Shown in pieces: positions 6,831 through 14,638 of a stretch of DNA of 16,620 nucleotides. Made by a program: the position numbers and the translations under genes. This DNA is from Candidatus Cibiobacter qucibialis (GTDB lineage Bacteria; Bacillota; Clostridia; Oscillospirales; Ruminococcaceae): positions 1-16,620 of the forward strand of contig SAUS01000058.1 in assembly GCA_004000625.1 (NCBI GenBank), written 5' to 3'. Below the pieces are notes generated by a model. That model searched no databases. It worked only from the letters and a program-made list of their open reading frames with translations, and was not told where the DNA came from. The number at the start of each line of letters is the position of its first letter. Position 1 is the stretch's first letter.

Positions 6831-7433
6831 TTACTTCATCGCCTCCAGCTGCGCCTGCAATGCGTCGCGGGTATACAGCGTATTGAGTACCTGAATGATC
6901 TCTTTTTTGCTCAGCCGCGGCGGCAGGCCCAGAATGCGCAGGAACGTGCGCCGCCGCTCGCTGGCGTTGGCGCTGCCGCTTAAGCCCCACTCATACAGAT
7001 CGGTATAGGTAATGGGGTCCGTGTTCTGCTGCTGGGCCTGCAGGGGGGCCGCGGCCAGGGCGGTATGCAGCCCCTGCAGAATCAGGGCATCGTCCACACC
7101 TTCCACGCCAAGCAGGCCCTCCTTGCCGGGTTCCGGTTTGCGGGGTTCCTTACCGGGCACGGCGGGGATATAGGCCTGCAGCACGTTTTGCGGCCCCACA
7201 AGGCCGGTGATGTAGTGGCGTATCTTAAAGCCTGCGGCGTCGGAGTCCGTCAGCAAAATCATGCCCTGGGCGGCGGCAATGCGTTTGAAGAGCGCCTGCA
7301 TGGTTTTGTCCTTAAAGATAGCAAAACCGTCTGTTGTCAGGATGGTGGCATCCACAAGGTTGGCCAGGCGGGCGGCATCGTATTTGCCTTCCACCACAAG
7401 GGCCTGGGTCAGGTTCAATTTATTCTGGTTCAT
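6831..7433 (-). CDS. TOPRIM/DUF4093 protein, RNase M5-like
   Basis: A 200-residue cytoplasmic protein. The N-terminal TOPRIM domain has the acidic residues Glu15 in VVEGKYD and Asp63/Asp65 in LTDSDAAG. The C-terminal DUF4093-like half contains GKEGLLGVEGVDDALI. RNase M5 (RnmV) of Bacillus, which matures 5S rRNA, has the same order with DPD and GVEHAS instead, so this is either a divergent RnmV or a clostridial paralogue. I leave the symbol blank. The ATG at 7433 overlaps the holA stop as ATGA, with AAGGAG 6 bases before it, which indicates translational coupling. Confidence 0.82.
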   Translation of the reverse strand: MNQNKLNLTQALVVEGKYDAARLANLVDATILTTDGFAIFKDKTMQALFKRIAAAQGMILLTDSDAAGFKIRHYITGLVGPQNVLQAYIPAVPGKEPRKPEPGKEGLLGVEGVDDALILQGLHTALAAAPLQAQQQNTDPITYTDLYEWGLSGSANASERRRTFLRILGLPPRLSKKEIIQVLNTLYTRDALQAQLEAMK

Positions 7434-8461
7434 GCACGGCTCCTTGCCAGCGAAAGTTCGCAGATGGCTTTTTGCATCAGCAGCGGGGCATCCAGACGGC
7501 TGCCTTTCAAATCCAGGTCCAGCTTTTGCAGAATGCGCAGGCTTTCTTCGATCTGGCTGCGCTGAAAGCGGGCGGCAGTCTGATCCGCGTTGCCAAGGCG
7601 GTAGTTCCATTTGCCGGTATACTTAAAATCCTTGGCCAGGTCCGCCAGCGGGCGGCGGCTCTTTTTAGCCAAAAAAGCCCGGTAAATATCCAGATAGTTG
7701 CCGATCAGCGCGCCGGTAATAAGGATCGGCTCGTTTTGCAGTTCCAGCAGGGTTTGCAGTTTGGCCAGAGCCTGGCGGGTGTTGCCCGCCGCCACCAGCT
7801 TGACCATATCAAAGGTATCAGCGTCCAGCGTGACGGTGCCAAGCTGCTGAATCATTTGGGTAGTGATGGTGGTATAGCCACTGAGCGCTGCCAGCTTGGC
7901 GATCTCATTTTGCAGCAAAAACTGGTCGTCGCCGCAGCGGTCCAGCAGGGCGGCTTCGGCACCGGGGGCAAAGGTGGTGTGATACTCCCCTGCCCAAGTG
8001 CGGGCCATCTCCTGCAAGGCGGCGCGGCCGGGTTTAGCGATCTGTACACAGTAGCCCAGTTTTTCGCATGCGGCGATGAGCTTTTGCTCCCGCTTGCCAG
8101 GCTTGATTTTGCCGTATTTTTCTTCCAGCAGGCTGGTCAGCACAAAGACGGCGTTCTCGGTATCGGAAAGGGTATCGCAGAGCTCCTGCAAATCTTTATC
8201 CGAATAGGCAGACGGACGAATGAGCGGCAGCATAACCAGCCGGCGGCCGCCAAAGAACGAGATGGTGCCCGCCGCCAGCACAATATCCTCCACACTGGGG
8301 GTGGGGCCATCCAGCGTAGTGGTATCGGGAGCTTCTTCGCTCAAAAACTTTTCGGCTTTGGCGGCGGCGCTGCGCACCAGAGCTTCATCACTGGCATAAA
8401 AGTAAAACACCGGGCAGCCGGACTTGAGACGTTTTTTCAGTTCGGTTTCACTGTACAGCAA
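7430..8461 (-). CDS. holA: DNA polymerase III subunit delta (HolA)
   Basis: The 343-residue clamp-loader delta subunit, which opens the beta sliding clamp during replication. The sequence fits the family across its length: an N-terminal FYFYASDEALV region, a degenerate AAA+ core without a nucleotide-binding P-loop, LLEEKYGKIKPGKREQKLI mid-protein, the FDMVKLVAAGN segment, and the C-terminal collar helices ending in MQKAICELSL. I chose the TTG at 8461 because AGGAGGTG lies 7 bases upstream; the ATG at 8479 would overlap that ribosome site. The gene overlaps the end of comEC by 14 bases and the next start by 4, so the three are translated as a block. The comEC-holA pairing is common in Firmicutes. 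Confidence 0.9.
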   Translation of the reverse strand: MLYSETELKKRLKSGCPVFYFYASDEALVRSAAAKAEKFLSEEAPDTTTLDGPTPSVEDIVLAAGTISFFGGRRLVMLPLIRPSAYSDKDLQELCDTLSDTENAVFVLTSLLEEKYGKIKPGKREQKLIAACEKLGYCVQIAKPGRAALQEMARTWAGEYHTTFAPGAEAALLDRCGDDQFLLQNEIAKLAALSGYTTITTQMIQQLGTVTLDADTFDMVKLVAAGNTRQALAKLQTLLELQNEPILITGALIGNYLDIYRAFLAKKSRRPLADLAKDFKYTGKWNYRLGNADQTAARFQRSQIEESLRILQKLDLDLKGSRLDAPLLMQKAICELSLARSRA

Positions 8462-10580
8462 GGGGCTGCACCTCCTCATACACAACACTTTTGCCGGGGC
8501 GCACCACGGCAGTCGGGTTTTCGGCATCGTAATAAACAGGGGTATCCCCCGCTTTGGACAGCCATTTGGGTGTTTGCTGGTTGCACAAAATTGCCTTTGC
8601 CTGAATGGCTTCCGGGCAGCTGCCACCCGCGCAGTACAGATCCACTGCCACTGGATCGGCCAGGATCAGCTTGCCCGCACTGGCCGCGGCGTGCCAGCCG
8701 CCGACATCCAGTACCGCAAGGGTTGCGGCGTTGGTGTGCAGCAAATCAACTTCCACGGTATCCAGCAGCTGCAGATGAGTCAGGCCCTGCGGCAGGTCGG
8801 CAATGGTCAGCAGCTGCGCGGTCTGCAAAGGCATCTCGCCGGGTTCGGTGCGCAGGTCAATCACCGCGGCAAGTTCCGGCGCGCCGTTCTGGGTCAGGTA
8901 CTGCTGCACCGCACGGCCATTGGCGGCGCTGCCGCGGTAGAGCACCACGGCGCGGTTATTCTGCACCGCCACCACGCAGCCATTGCCCGCGGTGCCCACC
9001 ATGGCCAGGCGTACCACATCGCGCTGCATGGTGCCGCCTAACATAACGGCTGCCACTGCGCACACAAAGCCAACGGGCACAAAGCGGCGCAGCTGCCGGG
9101 TGCGCCAGAAGAGCGCCGCCAGCACAGCAAAAACAGCCAGCACCCACAAAGTATACCGCACCGGCAGGGCAATGTGGGCCACCGGAAGAGCCGCGCACCA
9201 GGCGGCCAGGGTGGTCATCAGACGCAGCACAATGCCAAGCAGCAGGCTTGCCCCGTGGAACAGCGGGTCCAGCACCGGCACAAAGGAAAGCACCAGCGCC
9301 AGGATCCCCAGCCGCAGCGCCGGGCCAAGCAGCCACACCACCAACAGGTTGGCGGGCACTGCAGCACCGCTGGCTGCCATGCCGTGCAGCAGCAAGACCG
9401 GTAAGGTTGCCAAAGTAGCCAGTACCGCAGTCTGCACCGCATCCACCGCGCGGAGCACGATGGCAAGGGGCAGCGGCAGGGCGGTTTGCCGCCTTTGGTT
9501 ATGGCGGGCCGCATAGCGCACCTGCACAAACTGTGTTTGCCGTTTGGCCAGCGTCGAAGCTGCCAGCACGCCCAATACCCCGCAGACGGAAAGCTGGAAG
9601 CCGATATCACACGGGGCAAAAGGCTGCTGCACCCCAATGATGATGGCGGCCAACGCCAGCGCGGTAAGGGAATCCGGCGGCTGGAGCAAAAGGCTGCCCA
9701 CCAGCATGATGAGAAACATAACGCCCGCACGGAACACCGAGAACGGCAGCCCTGTCAGCCCCATATAGAGCAGCAGAACCGTGATTTGCAGCAGGACCCG
9801 CGGAACCGAGAACCGGCTGCGCCGCCCCTGCCCCATGGCAAACAGGCCGCACAGTAACGCCACATGCAGGCCGGAAACCGCCAGCAGGTGGGCAATGCCT
9901 GCCGTGCGGAAGGTATCACTCCATTCGTCCGTCAGTTCGCTTTTCTCGCCCAGCAGCATGGCAGCTTCCATCCCGGCAAGATTTTGTGGCAAGTAGGTGG
10001 TTAACCGTTTGGCAAACGCCTGCCGCAGGTGGTACAGCCGGTACGGCAGCGCATCCGAGGTTCCCTGCCAGATATAATCCGCCTGATAGGATGCCCCAAG
10101 CCAAGTACCCTTGGCATAGCGGGACATGCGGTAAGAGTCCGCCCGCAGGGGCTGCAGTTGGAACTGCCCGGTAATGATATTCCCCGCCTCGGAATACGGC
10201 AGGTCTGTGCAGTATACTTTAAGCGAGGTTTTGCGGCCATCCAGCTGGGTGATAAGCAGCGTTGCCCGCACATTGCCCGGCTGCCAGGAGGTTTCGGCGT
10301 CCGGCTGCACAATGGCGGTACAGGCATAGGTTTGCCCTGCCAGGCTTTGGGCCGGTTTTACCACGGCCAGCTGGTAAGCAGCGCTCCACACCAGGCCAGC
10401 CAGCAGCCCTGCCACGGCGGGCAGCGCAAAGCGGGCCGCCCGGCGCTGGGTAAAGGCAGCAAAGAGGAACAGCGATATAAAAAGTGCCGCCGTCAGCAGC
10501 GAGGCCAACGGCGGCAGGTACGCCGCGGCCAGCTCTGCCAATGCGAAGGCAAGACCAAAGCCAGCCAGCTTACGAGTCAT
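8448..10580 (-). CDS. comEC: ComEC/Rec2-family DNA uptake channel
   Basis: A 710-residue polytopic membrane protein. Two to three N-terminal membrane segments (about 5-72) are followed by an OB-like DUF4131 region (about 80-180). The competence domain follows, with the signature HLLAVSGLHV (231-240) and a run of membrane helices to about 530. In the family this forms the channel that carries single-stranded DNA across the membrane. The last ~180 residues occupy the place of the metallo-beta-lactamase nuclease domain, but the metal-binding HxHxDH is absent: the expected strand reads AAVIDLRTEPGEM. The ATG at 10580 is 6 bases after the stop of the phosphoribosyltransferase gene and has no recognisable ribosome site, so re-initiation is likely. 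Its 3' end overlaps holA. Confidence 0.92.
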   Translation of the reverse strand: MTRKLAGFGLAFALAELAAAYLPPLASLLTAALFISLFLFAAFTQRRAARFALPAVAGLLAGLVWSAAYQLAVVKPAQSLAGQTYACTAIVQPDAETSWQPGNVRATLLITQLDGRKTSLKVYCTDLPYSEAGNIITGQFQLQPLRADSYRMSRYAKGTWLGASYQADYIWQGTSDALPYRLYHLRQAFAKRLTTYLPQNLAGMEAAMLLGEKSELTDEWSDTFRTAGIAHLLAVSGLHVALLCGLFAMGQGRRSRFSVPRVLLQITVLLLYMGLTGLPFSVFRAGVMFLIMLVGSLLLQPPDSLTALALAAIIIGVQQPFAPCDIGFQLSVCGVLGVLAASTLAKRQTQFVQVRYAARHNQRRQTALPLPLAIVLRAVDAVQTAVLATLATLPVLLLHGMAASGAAVPANLLVVWLLGPALRLGILALVLSFVPVLDPLFHGASLLLGIVLRLMTTLAAWCAALPVAHIALPVRYTLWVLAVFAVLAALFWRTRQLRRFVPVGFVCAVAAVMLGGTMQRDVVRLAMVGTAGNGCVVAVQNNRAVVLYRGSAANGRAVQQYLTQNGAPELAAVIDLRTEPGEMPLQTAQLLTIADLPQGLTHLQLLDTVEVDLLHTNAATLAVLDVGGWHAAASAGKLILADPVAVDLYCAGGSCPEAIQAKAILCNQQTPKWLSKAGDTPVYYDAENPTAVVRPGKSVVYEEVQPLAVQ

Positions 10581-10586
10581 GAGTTT

Positions 10587-11126
10587 TTAGTGGGCAAACA
10601 GGGGCAGCGGTTCAAGGAAGATGATATCCTTGCGCTCGGCTGCATCACCTTCCGCCAGAACAGCTGCCTGGGCCACAATGGTGCCGGAGCTGCGGGCTGC
10701 CAGTGCATCCAGCGCATGCAGGCTGCCGCCGGTGGAAATTACGTCATCCACAACCAGGATGCGCTTGCCGTTCATATAGTCAAGGTCTTTTTTATCAATG
10801 ACCAGGGTCTGCTTGCCGGCGGTGGTGATGGACTGATCCTCCACGATGACAGGATCCGCCATGTACCCCTTGACACCCTTGCGGGCGGGGATCCACTGCT
10901 TGCCGCTCTGGCGGGACATTTCGTATGCCAGGGGGATGCCCTTGGCCTCGGCGGTCAGGATGACATCAAAATCCGGGCACTTTTCCAGCAGGGCCTTGGC
11001 GCAGGCAATGGTCAGCTCAACATCGCTGAACATGATGAATGCGGCAATGTCCAGGTGGTCATTGATTTTGCAGATGGGCAATTCACGGGTCAGGCCTGCC
11101 ACATGCAGGGTATAGGTTTTTGCCAT
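10587..11126 (-). CDS. Purine-type phosphoribosyltransferase (Apt-like)
   Basis: A 179-residue type I phosphoribosyltransferase, probably acting in purine salvage by transferring ribose 5-phosphate from PRPP to a base. The PRPP-binding motif ILVVDDVISTGGS is at 123-135, with two acidic residues followed by the phosphate loop. The flexible-loop region (YMADPVIVEDQS) and TAEAKGIPLAYEMSR (58-72) fit the adenine/xanthine branch, but the base is not certain. The ATG at 11126 has AGAGG 9-10 bases upstream; the open frame extends further without a ribosome site. It lies 43 bases after the HIT gene and 6 bases before comEC. Confidence 0.85.
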   Translation of the reverse strand: MAKTYTLHVAGLTRELPICKINDHLDIAAFIMFSDVELTIACAKALLEKCPDFDVILTAEAKGIPLAYEMSRQSGKQWIPARKGVKGYMADPVIVEDQSITTAGKQTLVIDKKDLDYMNGKRILVVDDVISTGGSLHALDALAARSSGTIVAQAAVLAEGDAAERKDIIFLEPLPLFAH

Positions 11127-11169
11127 AGTAAACAACCTCTTTTCACATTTCGGCGCAAAGGAGCCTGCA

Positions 11170-11514
11170 TCAGCCCGGAGGCCATGCAAGGCTGCGCTTT
11201 GCCAGCACATGGAAGTGCAGGTGCTTCACGCTCTGGCCGCCATCGGCACCAACGTTGGTCACAACGCGGTAGCCGCTTTCGTCCACGCCAAGCTGCTTGC
11301 ACAGGTCGGCGATGGTGGCGTAAATGTGGCCCAGCAGCGCAGCGTCCGCTTCGGTAAGCTTTGCCGCAGATTCAATATGCTGCTTGGGGATTACCAGAAA
11401 ATGCACCGGTGCCTGCGGGTCAATATCATAAAATGCCAGCAGGGTGTCATCCTCATACAGCTTATTGGACGGGATCTGGCCCGCTGCGATTTTGCAAAAC
11501 AGGCAGTCATCCAT
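11170..11514 (-). CDS. hinT: HIT-family (HINT branch) nucleotide-binding protein
   Basis: A 114-residue cytoplasmic protein of the histidine triad family. HINT proteins hydrolyse nucleoside phosphoramidates such as aminoacyl-AMP adducts. It opens MDDCLFCKIAAGQIPS, typical of the HINT branch, and has the triad HLHFH (His98, His100, His102) within SVKHLHFHVL and the C-terminal WPPG. The usual GGR after the triad is AKR here. The ATG at 11514 has AAGGGGG about 8 bases upstream. It is the first gene of the operon that continues through comEC and holA. A function in clearing aminoacyl-adenylates beside alaS is an attractive but untested idea. Confidence 0.92.
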   Translation of the reverse strand: MDDCLFCKIAAGQIPSNKLYEDDTLLAFYDIDPQAPVHFLVIPKQHIESAAKLTEADAALLGHIYATIADLCKQLGVDESGYRVVTNVGADGGQSVKHLHFHVLAKRSLAWPPG

Positions 11515-11534
11515 CGGTTTTGCCCCCTTTCCCA

Positions 11535-11561
11535 GGGTGCGGGGCGGTTGGCCCGGCACCC
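11535..11561 (-). promoter_or_regulatory. GC-rich hairpin in the leader of the HIT operon
   Basis: Between promoter and ribosome site the RNA can fold GGGTGC/GCACCC with an inner GGGC/GCCC around 5 bases. There is no T run after it, so it is not a terminator; it could protect the 5' end or affect initiation. The stem is seen, the role is not known. Confidence 0.35.
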
Positions 11562-11578
11562 CAAAATTGTACAGTTGT

Positions 11579-11607
11579 ATTATAGCACGCTCAGTTTGCT
11601 TTTTCCA
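11579..11607 (-). promoter_or_regulatory. Promoter of the HIT-comEC-holA operon
   Basis: On the minus strand a perfect TATAAT (11584-11579) with an extended TGC just upstream follows TGGAAA (11607-11602) at 17 bases. The -35 is weak (4 of 6) and lies inside the 3' end of alaS, whose stop is at 11591-11593. The -10 is directly after it. Transcription would start near 11572. Read-through from alaS is also possible, since no terminator separates the two genes. Confidence 0.65.
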
Positions 11608-14251
11608 GGTTTTCTTTCACAATGCCTTCCACAGCGTTCAGTGCATCGTCGATCTTGGAAGTATCGCGGATACCGGCCATGGCGAAGTCCGGCTTGCCGC
11701 CGCCGTTGCCGCCTGCAATGGCAGCGATCTGCTTAACCAGGGCACCAGCCTTCAGACCACGGGCCAGGGCGTTTTTGCCAACGCCGACAGCCAGGGTGGT
11801 CTTGCCGCCATCGGTGCCGATCAAAGCGCCGACTGCGTTGGGCTCTTTATCACGCAGTTTATCCATCATGCTGCGCAGGGTATCAGGGGTGGTGCCGTTC
11901 AGATAAACGGTAACAATGCGCACGCCGTCAACCTCGACAGCATTCTGGAACAGGCCGTCGATCTGGCTGGATGCCAGCTTTGCCTTGGCGATCTCCAGCT
12001 GCTTGTTGGCCTCTTTCAGCTCAGCGGTCACAGCCTGGGCACGGGCGGCAACATCCTTCATGTTGTTGGCCTTCAGGGCAACAGCGGTGTTGGCCAGTTC
12101 AGCGGTACGGTCGTCCAGCAGGTTCAGCACGCCGTAACCGGTGGTGGCCTCAATGCGGCGGATACCGGCGGCAACGCTGGCTTCGGACAGGATCTTGAAG
12201 CAGCCGATCTGGGCAGTGTTTTTGACATGGGTGCCGCCGCAGAACTCAACGCTCCAGCCGCCTGCATCCACAACGCGGACAACCTTGCCGTACTTTTCGC
12301 CAAACAGAGCCATAGCGCCCATCTTTTTGGCTTCCTCAATGGGCAGGTTCTGGATGGTAACAGGCAGAGAGGCAAAGATTTTTTCGTTCACGCGCTTTTC
12401 CACTTCCACCAGTTCTTCGGGGGTAACGGCGTTGAAATGGGTAAAGTCAAAGCGGGTGATCTTGTCGTCCTGGTAGCTGCCGGCCTGGTGGACATGCTCG
12501 CCCAGCACTTCGCGCAGGGCTTTCTGCATCAGGTGGGTGGCGGTGTGGTTGCGGCAGATGGAAGCGCGGCGCTGTTCATCCACAGCAGCGGTTACGGTAT
12601 CGCCTACGCGGATGGTGCCGTCCAGCAGGGTGCAGGTGTGAACATAGAAGCCTTTGGGGGTCTTTTTGACCTGGTTGACTTTCAGGTTTGCAGTGCCGCT
12701 GGTCAGGTAGCCGTGGTCAGCAACCTGGCCGCCCATCTCGGCATAGAACGGGGTACGGTCCAGAACGACCAGCACATTCTCGCGCTCTTCATAGTCGGTG
12801 GAAACCGCATCGTTCAGTTCTTCGCCGTCAGACAGGGCCAGAACCTTGGCGGTTTCTTTCAGCACATCATAGCCGTCAAACTCGGTCGGCTCAGCGTTCA
12901 GTTCACCGAACAGGTCCTCGCTCCAGCCGGAGATATCCTTGGCCAGGCGCTCGGCACGGGCGCGCTCACGCTGGCGGGTCATCTCGACATGGAAAGCAGC
13001 TTCGTCAATGCCAAGGCCGGCTTCGGCAGCGATCTCCTTGGTCAGATCAAGCGGGAAGCCGAAGGTATCGTTCAGCTTGAAAACATCCAAGCCGGACAGG
13101 ATCTTCTTGTGGGTCTCGTGCAGGTGCTGGATCATGCCGTTCAGGATGTTCATGCCGGAGTCAATGGTCTTATAGAAGCGCTCTTCCTCGGTGCCAATAA
13201 CTTTCTTGATATAGGATTCATGCTCGCGCAGTTCGGGGTAACCAACCTCGCTGGAGATGATAACGGTATCCACCAGATCAGTCAGGAACGGATGGTCGAT
13301 GCCCAGCATACGGCCATGGCGGGCAGCGCGGCGCAGCAGGCGGCGCATAACATAGCCGCGGCCTTCGTTGGAGGGCAGGATGCCGTCAGAAGCCATGAAC
13401 ACGGTAGCGCGGATATGGTCGGTAATGACACGGATGGAGATATCGTCCTTCTCGTTTGCACCATACTGTTTGCCGGAGATGCGCTCCACATGGTGCAGAA
13501 CAGCGGCAACGGTATCGACCTCGAACAGGTTATCCACATCCTGCATGACAACGGCCAGACGCTCCAGGCCCATGCCGGTATCAATGTTCGGTTTGGGCAG
13601 CAGCGCATAGGTGCCCTTGCCATCGGAATCATACTGGCTGAACACCAGGTTCCAGATTTCCATGAAGCGGTCGCAGTCACAGCCAACGCCGCAGGTCGGC
13701 TTGCCGCAGCCATACTTCAGGCCGCGGTCAAAGTAGATCTCACTGCAGGGGCCGCACGGACCGGAGCCATGCTCCCAGAAGTTATCCTCTTTGCCCAGGC
13801 GAACCATGTGGTCTTCGGGGATGCCGACAGACTTGGTCCAGATATCATAGGCCTCGTCATCGTCCTGATAGACAGAGATATACAGGCGGTCAGCGGGGAT
13901 TTCCAGCTCTTTGGTCAGGAACTCCCAAGCCCAGGGAATGACCTCTTTCTTGAAATAATCCTGGAAGCTGAAGTTGCCCAGCATTTCAAAGAAGCAGCCA
14001 TGGCGTGCGGTAATGCCGACGCGCTCAATATCCGGGGTACGGATGCACTTCTGGCAGGTGGTAACACGGTGACGGGGCGGTTCTTCCTGGCCAAGGAACC
14101 ACTTTTTCATAGGTGCCATACCGCTGTTGATAAGCAGCAGGCTGGGGTCGTCTTTGGGCACCAGCGGGAAGCTGCCAAGGCGCAGATGGCCTTTGCCTTC
14201 AAAATAGTGCAGGTATTTTTCGCGTAATTCGTTAAGTCCTGTCCACTGCAT
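11591..14251 (-). CDS. alaS: Alanyl-tRNA synthetase
   Basis: The 886-residue enzyme charges tRNA-Ala in the cytoplasm. The class II catalytic domain begins near residue 1 and holds the RxTTCQKCIRTPDIE-type motif 1/2 region and GMGLERL motif 3. The editing domain has HTATH (His569, His573) and CGGTHV (Cys671), the zinc ligands that clear mischarged Ser and Gly. The C-terminal DHHA1-type domain has GGNGGGKPDFAMAG. All key residues are present and the length is usual. The ATG at 14251 begins the conserved MQWTGLNELREKYL; GGAG lies about 10 bases upstream. Expression is controlled by the T-box leader. The gene is followed without a terminator by the HIT operon promoter. Confidence 0.98.
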   Translation of the reverse strand: MQWTGLNELREKYLHYFEGKGHLRLGSFPLVPKDDPSLLLINSGMAPMKKWFLGQEEPPRHRVTTCQKCIRTPDIERVGITARHGCFFEMLGNFSFQDYFKKEVIPWAWEFLTKELEIPADRLYISVYQDDDEAYDIWTKSVGIPEDHMVRLGKEDNFWEHGSGPCGPCSEIYFDRGLKYGCGKPTCGVGCDCDRFMEIWNLVFSQYDSDGKGTYALLPKPNIDTGMGLERLAVVMQDVDNLFEVDTVAAVLHHVERISGKQYGANEKDDISIRVITDHIRATVFMASDGILPSNEGRGYVMRRLLRRAARHGRMLGIDHPFLTDLVDTVIISSEVGYPELREHESYIKKVIGTEEERFYKTIDSGMNILNGMIQHLHETHKKILSGLDVFKLNDTFGFPLDLTKEIAAEAGLGIDEAAFHVEMTRQRERARAERLAKDISGWSEDLFGELNAEPTEFDGYDVLKETAKVLALSDGEELNDAVSTDYEERENVLVVLDRTPFYAEMGGQVADHGYLTSGTANLKVNQVKKTPKGFYVHTCTLLDGTIRVGDTVTAAVDEQRRASICRNHTATHLMQKALREVLGEHVHQAGSYQDDKITRFDFTHFNAVTPEELVEVEKRVNEKIFASLPVTIQNLPIEEAKKMGAMALFGEKYGKVVRVVDAGGWSVEFCGGTHVKNTAQIGCFKILSEASVAAGIRRIEATTGYGVLNLLDDRTAELANTAVALKANNMKDVAARAQAVTAELKEANKQLEIAKAKLASSQIDGLFQNAVEVDGVRIVTVYLNGTTPDTLRSMMDKLRDKEPNAVGALIGTDGGKTTLAVGVGKNALARGLKAGALVKQIAAIAGGNGGGKPDFAMAGIRDTSKIDDALNAVEGIVKENLEKAN

Positions 14252-14603
14252 GATCCTGATTCTCCATTTCGTATGCTGAAATAATTGGGATACTGTTTTG
14301 CCCCGGGTTTTACCACAGCCGCAAAAAAAGGAAAAGAAAAACGGCCTTTGCCCCGCCAGACAGCTACAATGCCGTCCAGCACAGGGGCGAAAGCCGTATA
14401 ACTTCCGTGGTACCACCCAGATTGCAGGCTGTACAGCCTGCCGCTTTGGTGCGCCTTAACGCGGCGCATACGTCCGATTTTTTCGGAAGCTCCGGGGCGG
14501 CACTGCCCTGCCCGCACCGGGTGCCTTGCAGCTTAGCGGCACCCTCTCTGAATGGCTGCGGATAATGGGGCATTGACCCTTTCAACGCTATTTTTCCTTT
14601 TAC
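14252..14603 (-). promoter_or_regulatory. T-box riboswitch leader of alaS
   Basis: A tRNA-sensing leader controlling alaS by antitermination. The conserved T-box (TGGGTGGTACCACG, 14419-14406) contains the UGGU bulge that pairs with an ACCA tRNA end, as found in both tRNA-Ala genes here. Stem I has the conserved AGAGAG bulge and GGTGCC/GGCACC distal stem. Below it CCGCA/TGCGG and TGCCC/GGGCA flank a loop whose 3' side reads GCA (14511-14509), the best candidate specifier, an alanine codon. Stem III is an 18-base palindrome at 14441-14424. A terminator follows. Uncharged tRNA-Ala should stabilise the antiterminator and raise alaS transcription. The T-box is certain; the specifier is inferred by hand folding. 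Confidence 0.92.
14333..14397 (-). terminator. T-box terminator in the alaS leader
   Basis: ACGGCTTTCGCCCC (14397-14384) pairs with GGGGCAAAGGCCGT (14354-14341) with one mismatch and one G-U, followed by TTTTCTTTTCC. It lies just downstream of the T-box sequence and would form when tRNA-Ala is charged. Confidence 0.85.
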
Positions 14604-14609
14604 CCTATG

Positions 14610-14638
14610 ATTATATGCCAGCGTTCGGTGCTTGTCAA
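14610..14638 (-). promoter_or_regulatory. Promoter of alaS
   Basis: A perfect TTGACA (14638-14633) and a perfect TATAAT (14615-14610) with 17 bases between them on the minus strand. Transcription should start near 14603, giving a leader of about 350 bases. The TGA stop codon of the upstream penicillin-binding protein is inside the -35 hexamer. Confidence 0.93.

Noticed and set aside
7334..9046. A 570-codon plus-strand open frame across holA and comEC
   Set aside because: It spans two well-supported genes on the other strand and has no protein signature.
11444..14227. A 927-codon plus-strand open frame opposite alaS
   Set aside because: It is antisense to a certain alaS, has no ribosome site and no family motif; long antisense frames are expected from the codon bias of GC-rich genes.
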